The notes under the pieces are model-generated. The model was not told the origin of the DNA. It did not search any database and saw only the letters and a program-made list of their open reading frames with translations. Shown here piece by piece: positions 55,633 to 64,000 of a stretch of DNA of 64,000 bases (the first letter of the stretch is position 1; every line of letters starts with the position of its first letter). The stretch covers positions 8,136,001 through 8,200,000 of the forward strand of contig NZ_NETK01000001.1 in assembly GCF_002343915.1 (NCBI RefSeq), written 5' to 3'. The translations under genes were made by a program, and so were the position numbers. This DNA is from Nannocystis exedens. Lineage in GTDB: Bacteria; Myxococcota_A; Polyangia; Nannocystales; Nannocystaceae.

Positions 55633-56427
55633 TTACTTCGTTGCGATCCGGCGCGCCGCGGCCGGGCTCAGGAACGGCAGCACGAGCAGCCCGAGGAAGC
55701 TCCGCGGCGTCGGCTTGGACAGCCCCACGGGGCCCGCGGGCGCGGCGTCGTGGGTGCCGAACAGCCGATCGATCCACGGGAAAAGGGTGGAGAAGTTGCG
55801 CGGCGTCCCGGCGTGCTGGTGGTGCCGGTGGTGGAACGCCGGGGTGGCGAGCAGCTCGCTCAACCACTGCATCGCGCGGCCGCGCGGCAGCTCGAGGTCG
55901 GCGTGCACGAACACGGTGTTGAGCCGCAGCGCGAGCAGCACCAGCGCGTGCGAGCCGAGCGGGAGGCCGAGCAGCACCAGCGGCGCGTTCTGGGCGAGGG
56001 TGACCAGCACGATCTCGAGCGGGTGCTGGCGGAACGACGCGAGCCAGTCCATGCGCTCGGAGCTGTGGTGCACGGCGTGCAGCCGCCACATCCACGGGAT
56101 CGCGTGGGCGAGGCGGTGGTACGCGTAGCCGACGAGCTCGAAGATCACGAGCCCAACGCCGACCTCGAGCGCGGTGCGAGCGGTGCGGCTGCCGATGCCG
56201 GCGAACAGCGGACTCTCGAGCGAGAGGCCGTCGAGACTCGCGAGCGCGCCGCCGACCAGCGTGGCGACGCCGAGATGGACGAGCAGACCGCCGAAGGTGG
56301 CGAAGCCGAGGTCGGCGAGGCGGCCGGGGCGGGGGCCGCGGTGACGACCGAACAGGTGCTCGAGCGGCGCGAAGGCGAGACCCGCCAGCGCCGTGAACAC
56401 GAGCACCCGTACGATCGCGTCGCCCAT
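55633..56427 (-). CDS. Sterol desaturase / fatty-acid hydroxylase superfamily protein
   Basis: A 264-residue membrane di-iron protein. About four to six hydrophobic segments surround His clusters: YHRLAH (HxxxH), LHAVHHSSE (HxxHH) and FHHRHHQHAG (HxxHH), the signature of the FA_hydroxylase family. It may hydroxylate or desaturate a sterol, carotenoid or lipid. The ATG at 56427 is four bases from the stop of the PASTA gene upstream, so the two are co-transcribed. Confidence 0.87.
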   Translation of the reverse strand: MGDAIVRVLVFTALAGLAFAPLEHLFGRHRGPRPGRLADLGFATFGGLLVHLGVATLVGGALASLDGLSLESPLFAGIGSRTARTALEVGVGLVIFELVGYAYHRLAHAIPWMWRLHAVHHSSERMDWLASFRQHPLEIVLVTLAQNAPLVLLGLPLGSHALVLLALRLNTVFVHADLELPRGRAMQWLSELLATPAFHHRHHQHAGTPRNFSTLFPWIDRLFGTHDAAPAGPVGLSKPTPRSFLGLLVLPFLSPAAARRIATK

Positions 56428-56431
56428 CGAC

Positions 56432-56986
56432 TCAGTACCCCGACGCGTAGCGGAGCCGCACGCGCGCCTTCACCTTCACCGTCGAGCCGGGCTCGACCTC
56501 GGCGCCGGCGTCGACCTTCTGCTTGCGCACCTCGTACTCGCTCCAGTACGCGCGCTCGATCTTCTCGCCGTACTCGTCGCGCACCGCGAGCTTGAGGCCG
56601 ACCGCCGCGAGCTGCTTCCTGGCCTTGTGCAGGCTCAGGCCCTCGATGGACGGCACGATCACGAGCGCGGGGGCGGGCGGGGCGACGGGCAGCGCCGCGG
56701 CGTCGGCCTCGGCGACGGTCGCCATGGCGAGGCGTGTGTCGGTCGGAGCCGGGGCCGGGATCGAGGACTCGGCCGGCGCTGCGACGACGGGTTCGGGCTG
56801 CAGAGAGATGGACTCGATCGCCTCGTCCGCCTCGTCCGCCTCGGTTTCGAAGTAAACGGCCGACTCGGCCTCTGCCTGGGCGGGCAGACCCTCGAAGTAG
56901 ATCAACCCTGCCAGCGCCGCTCCGCTCAGGCCCAGAGCCAGAGCGCAGCGGCGGTCCCCGTGGATGTGCTCGTTCGTGCGGCTCAT
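56432..56986 (-). CDS. Membrane protein with a single PASTA domain
   Basis: A 184-residue protein. One N-terminal membrane helix (CALALGLSGAALAGLIYF) anchors it; a long acidic/Ala-Pro linker follows; residues about 112-180 are a PASTA domain (VPSIEGLSLHKARKQLAAVG, then GAEVEPGSTVKVKARVR). PASTA domains bind peptidoglycan fragments, usually in Ser/Thr kinases or class B PBPs; here the domain stands alone. The ATG at 56986 follows CAGGGTCAC. It leads the operon with the sterol-desaturase-like gene. Confidence 0.78.
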   Translation of the reverse strand: MSRTNEHIHGDRRCALALGLSGAALAGLIYFEGLPAQAEAESAVYFETEADEADEAIESISLQPEPVVAAPAESSIPAPAPTDTRLAMATVAEADAAALPVAPPAPALVIVPSIEGLSLHKARKQLAAVGLKLAVRDEYGEKIERAYWSEYEVRKQKVDAGAEVEPGSTVKVKARVRLRYASGY

Positions 56987-57999
56987 GTGACCCTGGGCCG
57001 CCAACGCGTCACCGGGTCGGCCGATTTCCGGGTCGACGAGAAATTCGAGCGCGGCTCCCGGGGCCCTCGGCCGCTCAGGACGACCGAGGGCGCGTTCTGG
57101 GCACCGTCGACGACGCAGCGAAGCGCTGCCTGGAGCGCGACGCGTGGAAGGACTACGCGTCACGCTGCGTGCTCGTCAAAAAGATCGTCGCACACAGCTG
57201 GCGAGAGGGACTGCCCGACCGCGTAGAATTGCATCTCGACGTACCGCCATCCTCGGACATGTTCACCGCTCGGACAGTGGCGACCTTCGAGCTGCCTCAC
57301 AACACCGCCAGCGCCTTCCTGAGCGAGCACCTCACCGGCCTCGTGGCAGCAGCACGCGAGGTTCGCTCGGGCGGCGGTTGGGGCGCGACGGCGAGGCCGA
57401 CTTGCCGTCAGCGGTGCTAATCCGGTGCATGACTTCAAGGTCTGCGCCGAGCTCGCGCGCGAGCGCGGTTTGGGCGGACGTGGACGTTCCGCTTGTCTCG
57501 GCGGTTCGGAGGCCGGCGGCCTAAAAGCTTGGTCAAGCGGGGGGTCAGGAACGCTTTAAAGGCCCTGATGCGCGACAGCGCGATCTCCCGGATGTCGCGA
57601 AAAATTCGATTTTGTCGCGGAATCGAAGTTCCGCGTCAGTTGGGCCCGCAGCCGGGCTTCTGCTCAATTGTGGCCGCCGGTCGCCGTTTGGTGGCCATGG
57701 CAGCGTAGAAGGCGGCCGCCTTCTCGGCATCGGTTTGGCAAATCGGAGAGCGGTACCTCGAGGCGGACGGGGACGGTCGAGGGATCGACGAGGGTTGCGG
57801 GCGCGCGGCCGTCGGCGGAGACCAGGGGACGACGTGGCCGACGGGTGGTCACCTACAGCCGCCTGCCCACCGTGGCGACCGCCGCCCTGATGTGGGCGAT
57901 GAGCCAGAGCCCGTCGATCCGTCATGTCTCGATGGACATGTCGAATCAGCGCCAGGCGCCGGGCGAGCTGGAACGGGAGCTTGAACCCTGCAGAGGCGC
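56987..57999. other. Gene-poor region with possible remnant
   Basis: About 1 kb without a convincing gene. On the plus strand near 57105-57375 one frame reads KRCLERDAWKDYASRCVLVK and then VELHLDVPPSSDMFTARTVA, perhaps a scrap of a secreted-protein gene with no visible start. An imperfect dyad around CGCGAAAAATTCGATTTTGTCGCG (57597-57620) is the only structural element. Frames beyond 57630 are shadows. Confidence 0.35.
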
Positions 58000-59484
58000 T
58001 CAGCGGCGCGCGGGCGGCGGGAACGCCGGCGTCGCGAAGGTCGGTGCCGGCAGCGAGAGCTCGGCCGGCAACTTGGCGGTCGCGCCCGAGCGATAGAACT
58101 CGAGGATCGCGTCGAACACCTCGGGATGGTGGCGGGTCATCCGGGTCAGCTGCTCGTGCACGGCGCGGTGCACGATCATCACGCGGCCGCGCGGGAAGTA
58201 GGGCGCGATCTGCAGCATGTTCTCGATCGGCGTCGAGGTGTCCCAGTCGCCGTTGACCAGCAGCACCGGGACCTCGCTCGGCGCCGGAGCGCGCAGCGCG
58301 TCGCCGAAATCGGGGGTCGGCCAGGCCGGGCGCGAGCTCTCGTAAGGCTCGAAGCTCCACGTGCCGAGGTAGTGCGTCGCCGGATCGGTGTGCAGGCGGT
58401 GTGATCGCGTCGCGCTGACGCCGAGCCCCGAATCGATCAGCGGCAGGATCACCGAGGAGAACTTCGACCTGCGGCGGCGCGACAGCTCCTCCCGCGCCCA
58501 CTCGTCGTAGTGGCCGTGATACAGCGACAGGATGAACGCCGGCCACGCTTCGGCGTCGTCGGGGAGCAGCGCGTTTTGCAGGTCGGCGAGGCCGAGCACG
58601 ACCGATTCGGTCTTGCCGGTCTCGGGGACGCGGACCTTCACGGTGACCGGAGCGCGGGCGAAGCGGTCGCGGAGCTCGCGGACCGCGGCCATCAATCCAC
58701 CGGGAGGCAGGTACGGCTGCAGGTTCGGCGCGCGGTCGCCGTCGAAGGCGATCCGCTGCAGCGCGGCGAACAGGTACGACGGCATGTCGATACCGTCGTC
58801 GAGCGGCTCCACGCCGTACAGTACGGCGCGCTCGACGATCTCCGGGTGCAGCCGCAGGACCGCGAAGCTCCACTGCGAGCCGAAGCTGCCGCCGAGCAGG
58901 TTGAGCTTGGCGTAGCCGAGGGCGCGGCGCAGCTCGGCGACGTCTTCGACGCACTCGCGCACGTGGTAGCCGGACAGATCGTGGTCCGGGTTGGCGGCGA
59001 TCGCCGCGGCCGCGAAGGCCCGATAGGCCGCGCTCTCCGCCTCCACCGAGCTCGGGCGATCGAGCGGGGCGGGCACGGCATCGGGCACGCGCAGGGTGGT
59101 GCCGCGGCGCGAGAACCCGCGCTGATCGAGCACGATGACGTCCGCGACCGCGCTGTAGCGGCGGAAGTTCTCGAGCCGGCGACGCGCGTTCTCGCCGGTC
59201 TCGGTGAACGCGTCGAGGTAGCTGTTGCCCGGCCCGCCGGGCAAGAACACGATCGGGGCCGCGCGGGTCGGTCGCGCGGCCCGCAGCCGCGCGAACCCGA
59301 CGTCGATCACGCGGCTGTTCGATGCGGCGCGATTCTCGAGCACGTGCAGGGTGCCGAGCTCGAACTGGACCTTCTCCCCCGCGGCAGTCGTGACCGCCGC
59401 GGGTTCGAGCGAGACCGTCCCGGGCCGGGGCACCGGGGGCGAGGCGAGGGCGAGCAGACCGGCAAAAAGTCGGTTCATGAGCAT
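58000..59484 (-). CDS. Secreted alpha/beta-hydrolase, S33 (tripeptidyl/prolyl aminopeptidase-like)
   Basis: A 494-residue peptidase. A signal peptide (NRLFAGLLALASPPVPRPG) is followed by the hydrolase core: IVFLPGGPGNSYLDAF (oxyanion HGxx-type), VIVLDQRGFSRRG, NLLGGSFGSQWS (nucleophile Ser) and NGDWDTSTPIENML (Asp), with His in HRAVHEQL. This arrangement is that of TAP-like S33 peptidases that remove N-terminal residues from peptides. ATG codons at 59484 and 59478 are both possible starts. It is divergent from the Lrp gene with a shared operator. Confidence 0.85.
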   Translation of the reverse strand: MLMNRLFAGLLALASPPVPRPGTVSLEPAAVTTAAGEKVQFELGTLHVLENRAASNSRVIDVGFARLRAARPTRAAPIVFLPGGPGNSYLDAFTETGENARRRLENFRRYSAVADVIVLDQRGFSRRGTTLRVPDAVPAPLDRPSSVEAESAAYRAFAAAAIAANPDHDLSGYHVRECVEDVAELRRALGYAKLNLLGGSFGSQWSFAVLRLHPEIVERAVLYGVEPLDDGIDMPSYLFAALQRIAFDGDRAPNLQPYLPPGGLMAAVRELRDRFARAPVTVKVRVPETGKTESVVLGLADLQNALLPDDAEAWPAFILSLYHGHYDEWAREELSRRRRSKFSSVILPLIDSGLGVSATRSHRLHTDPATHYLGTWSFEPYESSRPAWPTPDFGDALRAPAPSEVPVLLVNGDWDTSTPIENMLQIAPYFPRGRVMIVHRAVHEQLTRMTRHHPEVFDAILEFYRSGATAKLPAELSLPAPTFATPAFPPPARR

Positions 59485-59494
59485 CGACGCCGAA

Positions 59495-59533
59495 GAATAT
59501 TCTCGAACTACCCGATATTCTATCGAATAGAAT
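59495..59533. promoter_or_regulatory. Lrp-type operator between peptidase and regulator
   Basis: A perfect 7-bp dyad ATTCTAT-CGA-ATAGAAT (59517-59533) and a second palindrome GAATATTC (59495-59502) lie in the 66-base gap between the divergent starts. The AT-rich 15-17-bp dyad is of the size recognised by Lrp/AsnC proteins, suggesting autoregulation and control of the peptidase. Confidence 0.65.
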
Positions 59534-59550
59534 TCGAACCGGAGCCGGAG

Positions 59551-60009
59551 ATGCCCACCCTCGACCGAATTGATCGCGCCCTTCTCGGCCTCCTGCAGAA
59601 GGATGCTCGGATCTCCAACAAGGAGCTGGCCGCGTCGGTCGGCCTCGCGCCGTCGTCGTGCCTCGCGCGCGTGCGCCGGCTCGAGGCCGAGGGCGTGATC
59701 ACGGGCTACCGCGCCGAGCTCGCGCCGCGCTCGCTGGGCCTCGACCTGCAGGCTCTGATCGCCGTCCAGCTCCGCCTCCACGTCGGCGAGGCGTTCAACA
59801 GCATCGGCGATCACCTGCGCTCGCTGCCCGAGACGGTCGCGGTGTATTGCCTCGGTGGCGCGACCGATTTCCTGGTCCACGTCGCGTGCCGCGACACCGA
59901 GCACCTGCGCGTCCTCACCATCCGCTCGTTCACCAGCCGCCCCGAGGTGAGCCGGATCGAGACTTCGCTGGTGTTCTCGTTCTCGCGCTCGAGCCTGGCC
60001 GTCGAATGA
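59551..60009 (+). CDS. Lrp/AsnC-family transcriptional regulator
   Basis: A 152-residue regulator. The N-terminal winged HTH reads LDRIDRALLGLLQKDARISN and ELAASVGLAPSSCLARVRRLE; the C-terminal RAM domain (LQALIAVQLRLH, YCLGGATDFLVHVACRDTEH) binds amino acids. The ATG at 59551 follows GGAGCC with spacing of about six. It is divergent from an aminopeptidase gene, consistent with amino-acid-responsive control of peptide use. Confidence 0.92.
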   Translation: MPTLDRIDRALLGLLQKDARISNKELAASVGLAPSSCLARVRRLEAEGVITGYRAELAPRSLGLDLQALIAVQLRLHVGEAFNSIGDHLRSLPETVAVYCLGGATDFLVHVACRDTEHLRVLTIRSFTSRPEVSRIETSLVFSFSRSSLAVE

Positions 60010-60106
60010 GCGGGGAGGAGCGACCCGGAAGTGACGCGACACCGGCGTGGGGCCGATGGTTCTACGGCGCAGCGGCAGATCGAGTCGTCGCGGCCCTCGT
60101 TTCCGC

Positions 60107-61260
60107 TCAGGTAGAGATCGAGGCCTGCGCTTCGACAGCCTGGAGCTGGTGTACGCCGGGCGCGGCGCGCAGGTTCTTCTTCGCCACCTCGGCGTGGCTC
60201 GAGGGCAAGATCGCGGCGATGAAGATCCCCGCGCCCGCGACGCCGAACGACCGCGCCCACGCCTCGAAGTCGATCCACGGCGTCTCCCAGCCGACCGCGC
60301 GGCCGTAGAGCTGCTGGGTCCCGTGGTGGACCATGTTGTAGCGGGCTTCGTTGAACACGGCGTAGACGATCGGCAGCCGCTCGCGGGCGGCGACGAGGAG
60401 CTCCATGCCGGCCATTTGCATGCCGCCGTCGCCGCAGATGCACACGACCCGGCGCGACGGATCGCCGATCGCCTGGCCGATCGCGCCGGCGATCCCGGAG
60501 GCCATGCTGCCGAACCCGAGGTGGAGCGTGAAGGCGTCCGGGCGGCGCGCGGTGAGGTAGTGGAGCGCGAACAGCATGTGCTCGCCGATGTCCCAGACGA
60601 ACCGGGCGTCCGGGCCGGCCGCGCGCTCGAGGTCGGCGATCGCCCGGTGCGGGGCGAGCTGGGGCCGGTCGTCGTCGGCGAATTCGGGGACGTCGAACGG
60701 GCTGGTCGCGCGCAGCTGATCGGCCAGCGCGCGGCCGCGAGGGCTCCGCAGGCCCTCGCGCTCGACGTGCTCGCGGAGCTGTCGGGCGAAGTCGACGAGC
60801 TCCGCGACGATCGGCAGGGCGGTCGGGACGTTGCGGTGGAAGACCTGCGGGTCGAGGTCGACGTGGATCAGGCGGGCGCCGGCGTCTCCGGGCACGGGGC
60901 GCGTCGGCCCGATCGCGCAGGCGTCGAGGTCGGTGCCGAGGGCGAGGGCGACGTCGGGGCCGGCCTGGCTGTACCGCCGCGCCCACCAGGACGCCGAGAG
61001 GCCGCCGTTGCGCAGCGACAGCGGGTGCTCCTCGCTGACCACGCCCTTGGCCTGCGGGGTCGTCATGAACGGGACGTCGAGGGCCTCGATCAGGCGACGG
61101 AACGCGTCGGGCTGGCCGCGGCAGGCGCGGCCGAGGACGATCAGCGGGCGCTGGGCCTGGCTCAGCCAGCGCGCGGCCTCGGCGACGGCGGCGGGCGGCG
61201 CGGGGCACTGGTGCCGCGTCCGGACGAGCGCCGGGGTCGTCGGCGGCGCGGGCCCGCGGG
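60107..61260 (-). pseudogene. ThDP-dependent enzyme (acetolactate-synthase-like) truncated at both ends
   Basis: The minus strand encodes the central and C-terminal domains of a thiamine-diphosphate enzyme: AQRPLIVLGRACRGQPDAFR, ALGTDLDACAIGP, LHLGFGSMASGIAGAIGQAI and the ThDP motif CGDGGMQMAGMELL with Asn after VYAVF. The N-terminal Pyr domain, with the catalytic Glu, is missing beyond about 61260. The C-terminus departs from the family after ARSFGVAGA near 60240 and ends in unrelated residues. An ORF could start at ATG 61066 but would not be catalytic. Confidence 0.7.
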
Positions 61261-61463
61261 CGACATCACCGGCTTTCGAGCACGCGTCCGTGGCGTCGTT
61301 CGCCCGTCAGCGTCCGAACTACCGCGTCGTGGTGCGCCGTGACGTTCGCCCCGCATCCGAGGATTAAGCCACATGCGGCGGCTCGATCGTCAAGGCTTCG
61401 GTGGGGCGCCCGCCCCGCGAGCGGTCCCGGAGCGAGTGACGAGGCTCATCCCAGCGCCGCTCG

Positions 61464-61913
61464 ATGTACCCCTGCGCAGCCGCCTTCACCAACATCCCGC
61501 GCCGCTACTTCTCGGTAAAGAAGCAACGCGCCGTCGATGTCCACGAGGCCGAGCTCCTCGCCATCGCCCGCGCCTGGCTCACGGCGGCCTGGGACTACGT
61601 CCACGCCCTCGCCAGCGACTTCGCCGTCCACGACGAGTTCAGCGCCCTCGCCCCCGGCCGTGCGCCCCCGCGCGACCTGCCCGCCTTCATCCGGCAGGAG
61701 CAGTCCTACGCCCCCGACCTGAATGACGGCGTGCGCGTCAACATCGCCCCGCTCCAGCTCGCCCGCCTGCTCGCGGCCGACGTCCTCCCGGCGAAGGACC
61801 TCGAAAAGGCCCTCAAGGACCGCGCCCGCTGGCGCAGCGACGAACGCCGCTGGTGCCGCAGCGGCCGCCTCCCGCATCCCGGCTGGTGGCCGGACTCGCC
61901 ACCTTCCAGGTGA
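61464..61913 (+). pseudogene. C-terminal remnant of a BREX/DISARM-type DNA methyltransferase
   Basis: From ATG 61464 about 149 residues remain. The stretch YAPDLNDGVRVNIAPLQLAR and LLAADVLPAKDLEKALKDRA, then RRWCRSGRLPHPGWWP, matches the C-terminal tail of large adenine-specific methyltransferases of phage-defence systems (PglX/DrmMI-like). The catalytic NPPY domain is missing upstream. It sits seven bases before the next gene, implying a former operon. Assignment from memory of the tail motif only. Confidence 0.5.
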
Positions 61914-61920
61914 GAACGTC

Positions 61921-62823
61921 ATGGCATCCATCGTCCTGAAGACACATTTCACGTCCTCGTGGTTCGTGAAAGGCGGACCTCACCATGTAAGCCTCCCAAA
62001 GAAGGATGTGCAAGCTTGGATGCACGAGAACGGCCTCCTGCCCCCTGGCGAATACTCATGTCGGATCAAGATCTTCGCCGAGGGCAATCGAATAAGCAGC
62101 GGGAAGCTCAACTACGACACCGGTTTCCTGTCCGGGGTTTCCTCACTTTTTCAACGGCTCGGCATTCACCCGGACTGCACTGATCTTGCACTCTGGGTAC
62201 GTCTGTCGTTCGAATCGAGCACCCCGGAGATCGACGTATTTCGAGTGACTCCCCCCCAAGAGCACCAGGAGATTCGTTGGGATGAAGCCCCGCTTCACCC
62301 ATTCTCCGCCAAATCTGAGAACCCTTATCAAGTGCAACTCAAAGCAGAGCTCAAGGTGCGCAGCAAACCCCATGAGCACCTGCTGAACCGTTTCTGCTGG
62401 TTCCTGGAGTGTTTGGGCTATTCACCGAAGAACAGCAAGACCATAAACCTGGCACTCGAGAGCCCGCCGTTGATCGTCCAAGCAAAAGCCATCGCGGATG
62501 AGCGCTCTTGGCGCGACAATGTTCGAGCGGCGGTCGCCCAGCTACATGAGTACAGGTGGCTGTACATGCGCGAAGCCAAGCTGCTCTTTCTGGCCTCGAA
62601 AGCCGTGCCAGAAGAATGGAGAGAATATTTGATGCAATGCCACCGAATCTTCGCTGCTTGGCCAGTGGGCGATGGCTTCTTTATCGAGGACATGGATGAG
62701 CTTTTCCCTGTCGCCGTGTCTCGTGTTGACGACGGCGTAGATCCGCGTAAATCCAGCGGCAGAAATCAGCGGCGAAAATCGGCGGCAGAAAACGCCGGCG
62801 AGGCCGGCGTCGAGCGAGGGTGA
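61921..62823 (+). CDS. Unknown, possibly nuclease-like protein of lower GC
   Basis: A 300-residue protein. Codon use and base composition are less GC-rich than the neighbours (many A/T third positions), a sign of recent transfer. Residues 1-90 form an unknown domain (MASIVLKTHFTSSWFVKGGP). Near residue 180, LIVQAKA followed by VRAAVAQLHEYRWLY and AKLLFLASKAVPEEWREYLM recalls the core and C-terminal helices of PD-(D/E)xK nucleases, but the catalytic Glu would be Gln here. The last 20 residues (RKSSGRNQRRKSAAENAGEA) are encoded by the end of the adjoining IS21 element. Gene likely truncated. Confidence 0.6.
   Translation: MASIVLKTHFTSSWFVKGGPHHVSLPKKDVQAWMHENGLLPPGEYSCRIKIFAEGNRISSGKLNYDTGFLSGVSSLFQRLGIHPDCTDLALWVRLSFESSTPEIDVFRVTPPQEHQEIRWDEAPLHPFSAKSENPYQVQLKAELKVRSKPHEHLLNRFCWFLECLGYSPKNSKTINLALESPPLIVQAKAIADERSWRDNVRAAVAQLHEYRWLYMREAKLLFLASKAVPEEWREYLMQCHRIFAAWPVGDGFFIEDMDELFPVAVSRVDDGVDPRKSSGRNQRRKSAAENAGEAGVERG
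62752..62792. repeat. Three short tandem repeats at the end of the IS21-family element
   Basis: Three near-copies of TC(A/G)GCGGC(A/G)GAAA lie back to back at 62752-62765, 62766-62778 and 62779-62792. Multiple short repeats at the ends are typical of IS21 elements, so this probably marks the left end of the insertion. Confidence 0.55.
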
Positions 62824-62833
62824 CCGTGGCGGC

Positions 62834-63598
62834 TCAGGATTTGCGACGAGAGCGCCTGGCGGCTCTGCGGGTCGTGTTGCGTTCGACGGTCTCCTTGTTC
62901 CGGTAGGATTCGGCGTCGATGGTGAGGACCTCGGCGTTGTGGCACAGGCGGTCGATGACGGCGACGATGCTGGTCGCGCTCGGAAACACCTCCTGCCACT
63001 CGCTGAAGATCCGGTTGGTGGTTACGATTGTCGAGAGTCGTTGGTATCGCTGGCTGACCACCTGGAAGAGCAGATCGGCGTAGCCTTGCCCATAGGACAT
63101 GTAGCCGACCTCGTCCACGACGAGGAGCGCGGGAGAGGTGTAGCGGCGGAGGCGCTTCCGCAGGCGCGTGGTGTCGGGCTGGGCCGCGAGATCGCCGAGC
63201 ATCTGGGCGGCCTCGACGACGCGGACGGTGTGGCCGGCCCGGATCGCGCGGTGGGCGAGGTTGCGGGCGATCATCGTCTTACCGACGCCGCCCGAGCCGA
63301 TCAGGACGACGTTGGTGTGCTCGCGGAGGAAGTCGAGCTCGAAGAGAGCCTCGATCGCCTCGCGGTCGATCTTCCGCGGGTGCGTCCAATCGAAGTCGGC
63401 GATCGGCTTAAAGGCGCCGATCTTGGCGCCCTCGAGGCGACGCGCGAGGCTGCGTCGACAGCGTTCGTCCTCTTCGGCCTCGATGAGCGGGCGCAGCCAC
63501 GGCTCGGCCTCGATGGCGTGCCAGCGGGCGAGCAGGCCGTAGAGCCCGAGCGCGGCGGCGCGCTCGCGCAGCGTCGCGTCAGGTGTCTTCGTCGCCAT
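62834..63598 (-). mobile_element. istB: IS21-family helper ATPase IstB
   Basis: A 254-residue AAA+ ATPase. The N-terminal helical domain (LYGLLARWHAIEAEPWLRPL) precedes Walker A NVVLIGSGGVGKTMIARNLA, Walker B LLVVDEVGYM, the sensor region STIVTTNRIFSEW and VAVIDRLCHNAEVLTI. Helper for IstA-driven transposition. The ATG at 63598 follows GAGGAGAACGACG and lies 20 bases inside the end of istA, the usual translational coupling in IS21. Confidence 0.92.
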
Positions 63599-64000
63599 CG
63601 TCGTTCTCCTCGGCGGTGAGCGCGTCGTAGGTGCGGAGGTCGTGCGGGCGCACGACGATCGCGCGCAGGCGCGTCGGGAGCTCCGGCGCCTCCCGGTGTC
63701 CTGGCGGGGCGAGCTGCTCAATCGCCTTGCGCAGCGCCGGGATGTATAGCAACTCGCGTGCGAGCGCGTCGTCGATGGCCTGCTCCAAGAGACAGGCGCC
63801 GTGGGCGTCGAGGAGCTCCTCGAGCTGACGGGTGGCGCGGGCGAGCGGCTCGCCGCGCTCGGCGAGGGCGCGCAGGAAGTCCTGGCTCCGCGGGACCGCG
63901 CGCCGCAGGCGATCGAGCTCCCGATGTGTCCGGGCGCCGGTCTTTTCGGACCACAGCGCGTCGATGTGCGACCTGTCCTCGAGGACCTCGCCGGCGCCGT
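63579..64000 (-). mobile_element. istA: IS21-family transposase IstA, C-terminal end (partial)
   Basis: The frame is open from the right edge (minus strand) to a TGA at 63579. The C-terminal 140 residues include HIDALWSEKTGARTHRELDR, LRALAERGEPLARATRQLEE and LRKAIEQLAPPGHREAPELP, typical of the helical tail of IstA transposases. The catalytic rve domain lies outside the window. It overlaps istB by 20 bases. Confidence 0.75.

Overview
The window is GC-rich throughout (about 70% or more), with dense, mostly short operons. Its gene style fits a myxobacterium (Myxococcota): an ECF-sigma/anti-sigma/outer-membrane-type operon, several lipoproteins with long Ser/Thr/Asp-rich linkers after the lipobox, tachylectin- and tectonin-like beta-propeller lectins, FG-GAP-like proteins, a stand-alone receiver domain, PASTA and P450 proteins. 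The linkers and low-complexity secreted proteins resemble those of Nannocystis-type genomes; this placement is inference from gene style, not from a marker gene.

Layout. 0-1.7 kb: end of an ABC exporter operon (ATPase C-terminus, two permeases), closed by a strong hairpin. 1.8-5.3 kb (minus): a four-gene operon of secreted protein, ECF sigma factor, membrane-anchored anti-sigma-like protein and lipoprotein. 6-10.6 kb: quinone-oxidoreductase-like protein, PLP aminotransferase, hybrid-membrane histidine kinase, unknown protein. 10.9-13.9 kb: two secreted or lectin-like beta-propeller proteins. 14.4-16.9 kb: copper-type P1B ATPase. 17.2-20.3 kb: LysR regulator, MDR oxidoreductase and SDR. 21-25 kb: membrane SDR, FG-GAP lipoprotein and di-heme peroxidase.

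25.7-33.8 kb (minus) is the highlight: a complete phenazine core cluster. phzC stands first, then a transposase remnant, then a tightly overlapping operon phzB-phzD-phzE-(100-aa unknown)-phzF-phzG-phzS. PhzC feeds the shikimate pathway; PhzE, PhzD, PhzF, PhzB and PhzG convert chorismate to a phenazine carboxylate; PhzS hydroxylates it. No phzM methyltransferase is visible, so 1-hydroxyphenazine is a more likely end product than pyocyanin.

34-41.3 kb is a gene graveyard: pieces of cytochrome c, AraC regulator, SDR, IS630, IS3, STAS, SBBP-like and pectate-lyase genes lie edge to edge, with a few intact genes between them (a low-complexity membrane protein, a receiver protein, a PQQ-type beta-propeller lipoprotein). 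41.4-49.9 kb: two lipoproteins (one frameshifted), an M15 peptidase pair, cytochrome P450, fatty-acid desaturase, GNAT enzyme and an unusual P-type ATPase that lacks the CPC metal motif. 50-53.5 kb: more remnants (IS91, Ser/Thr kinase, AraC, FG-GAP) around one unknown gene. 53.7-55 kb: an unknown gene framed by inverted repeats. 55.5-60 kb: sterol-desaturase-like enzyme, PASTA protein, S33 peptidase and a divergent Lrp regulator with a clear operator palindrome. 60-64 kb: a ThDP-enzyme remnant, a methyltransferase C-terminal remnant with a lower-GC nuclease-like gene, and the istB/istA end of an IS21-family element that runs off the window.
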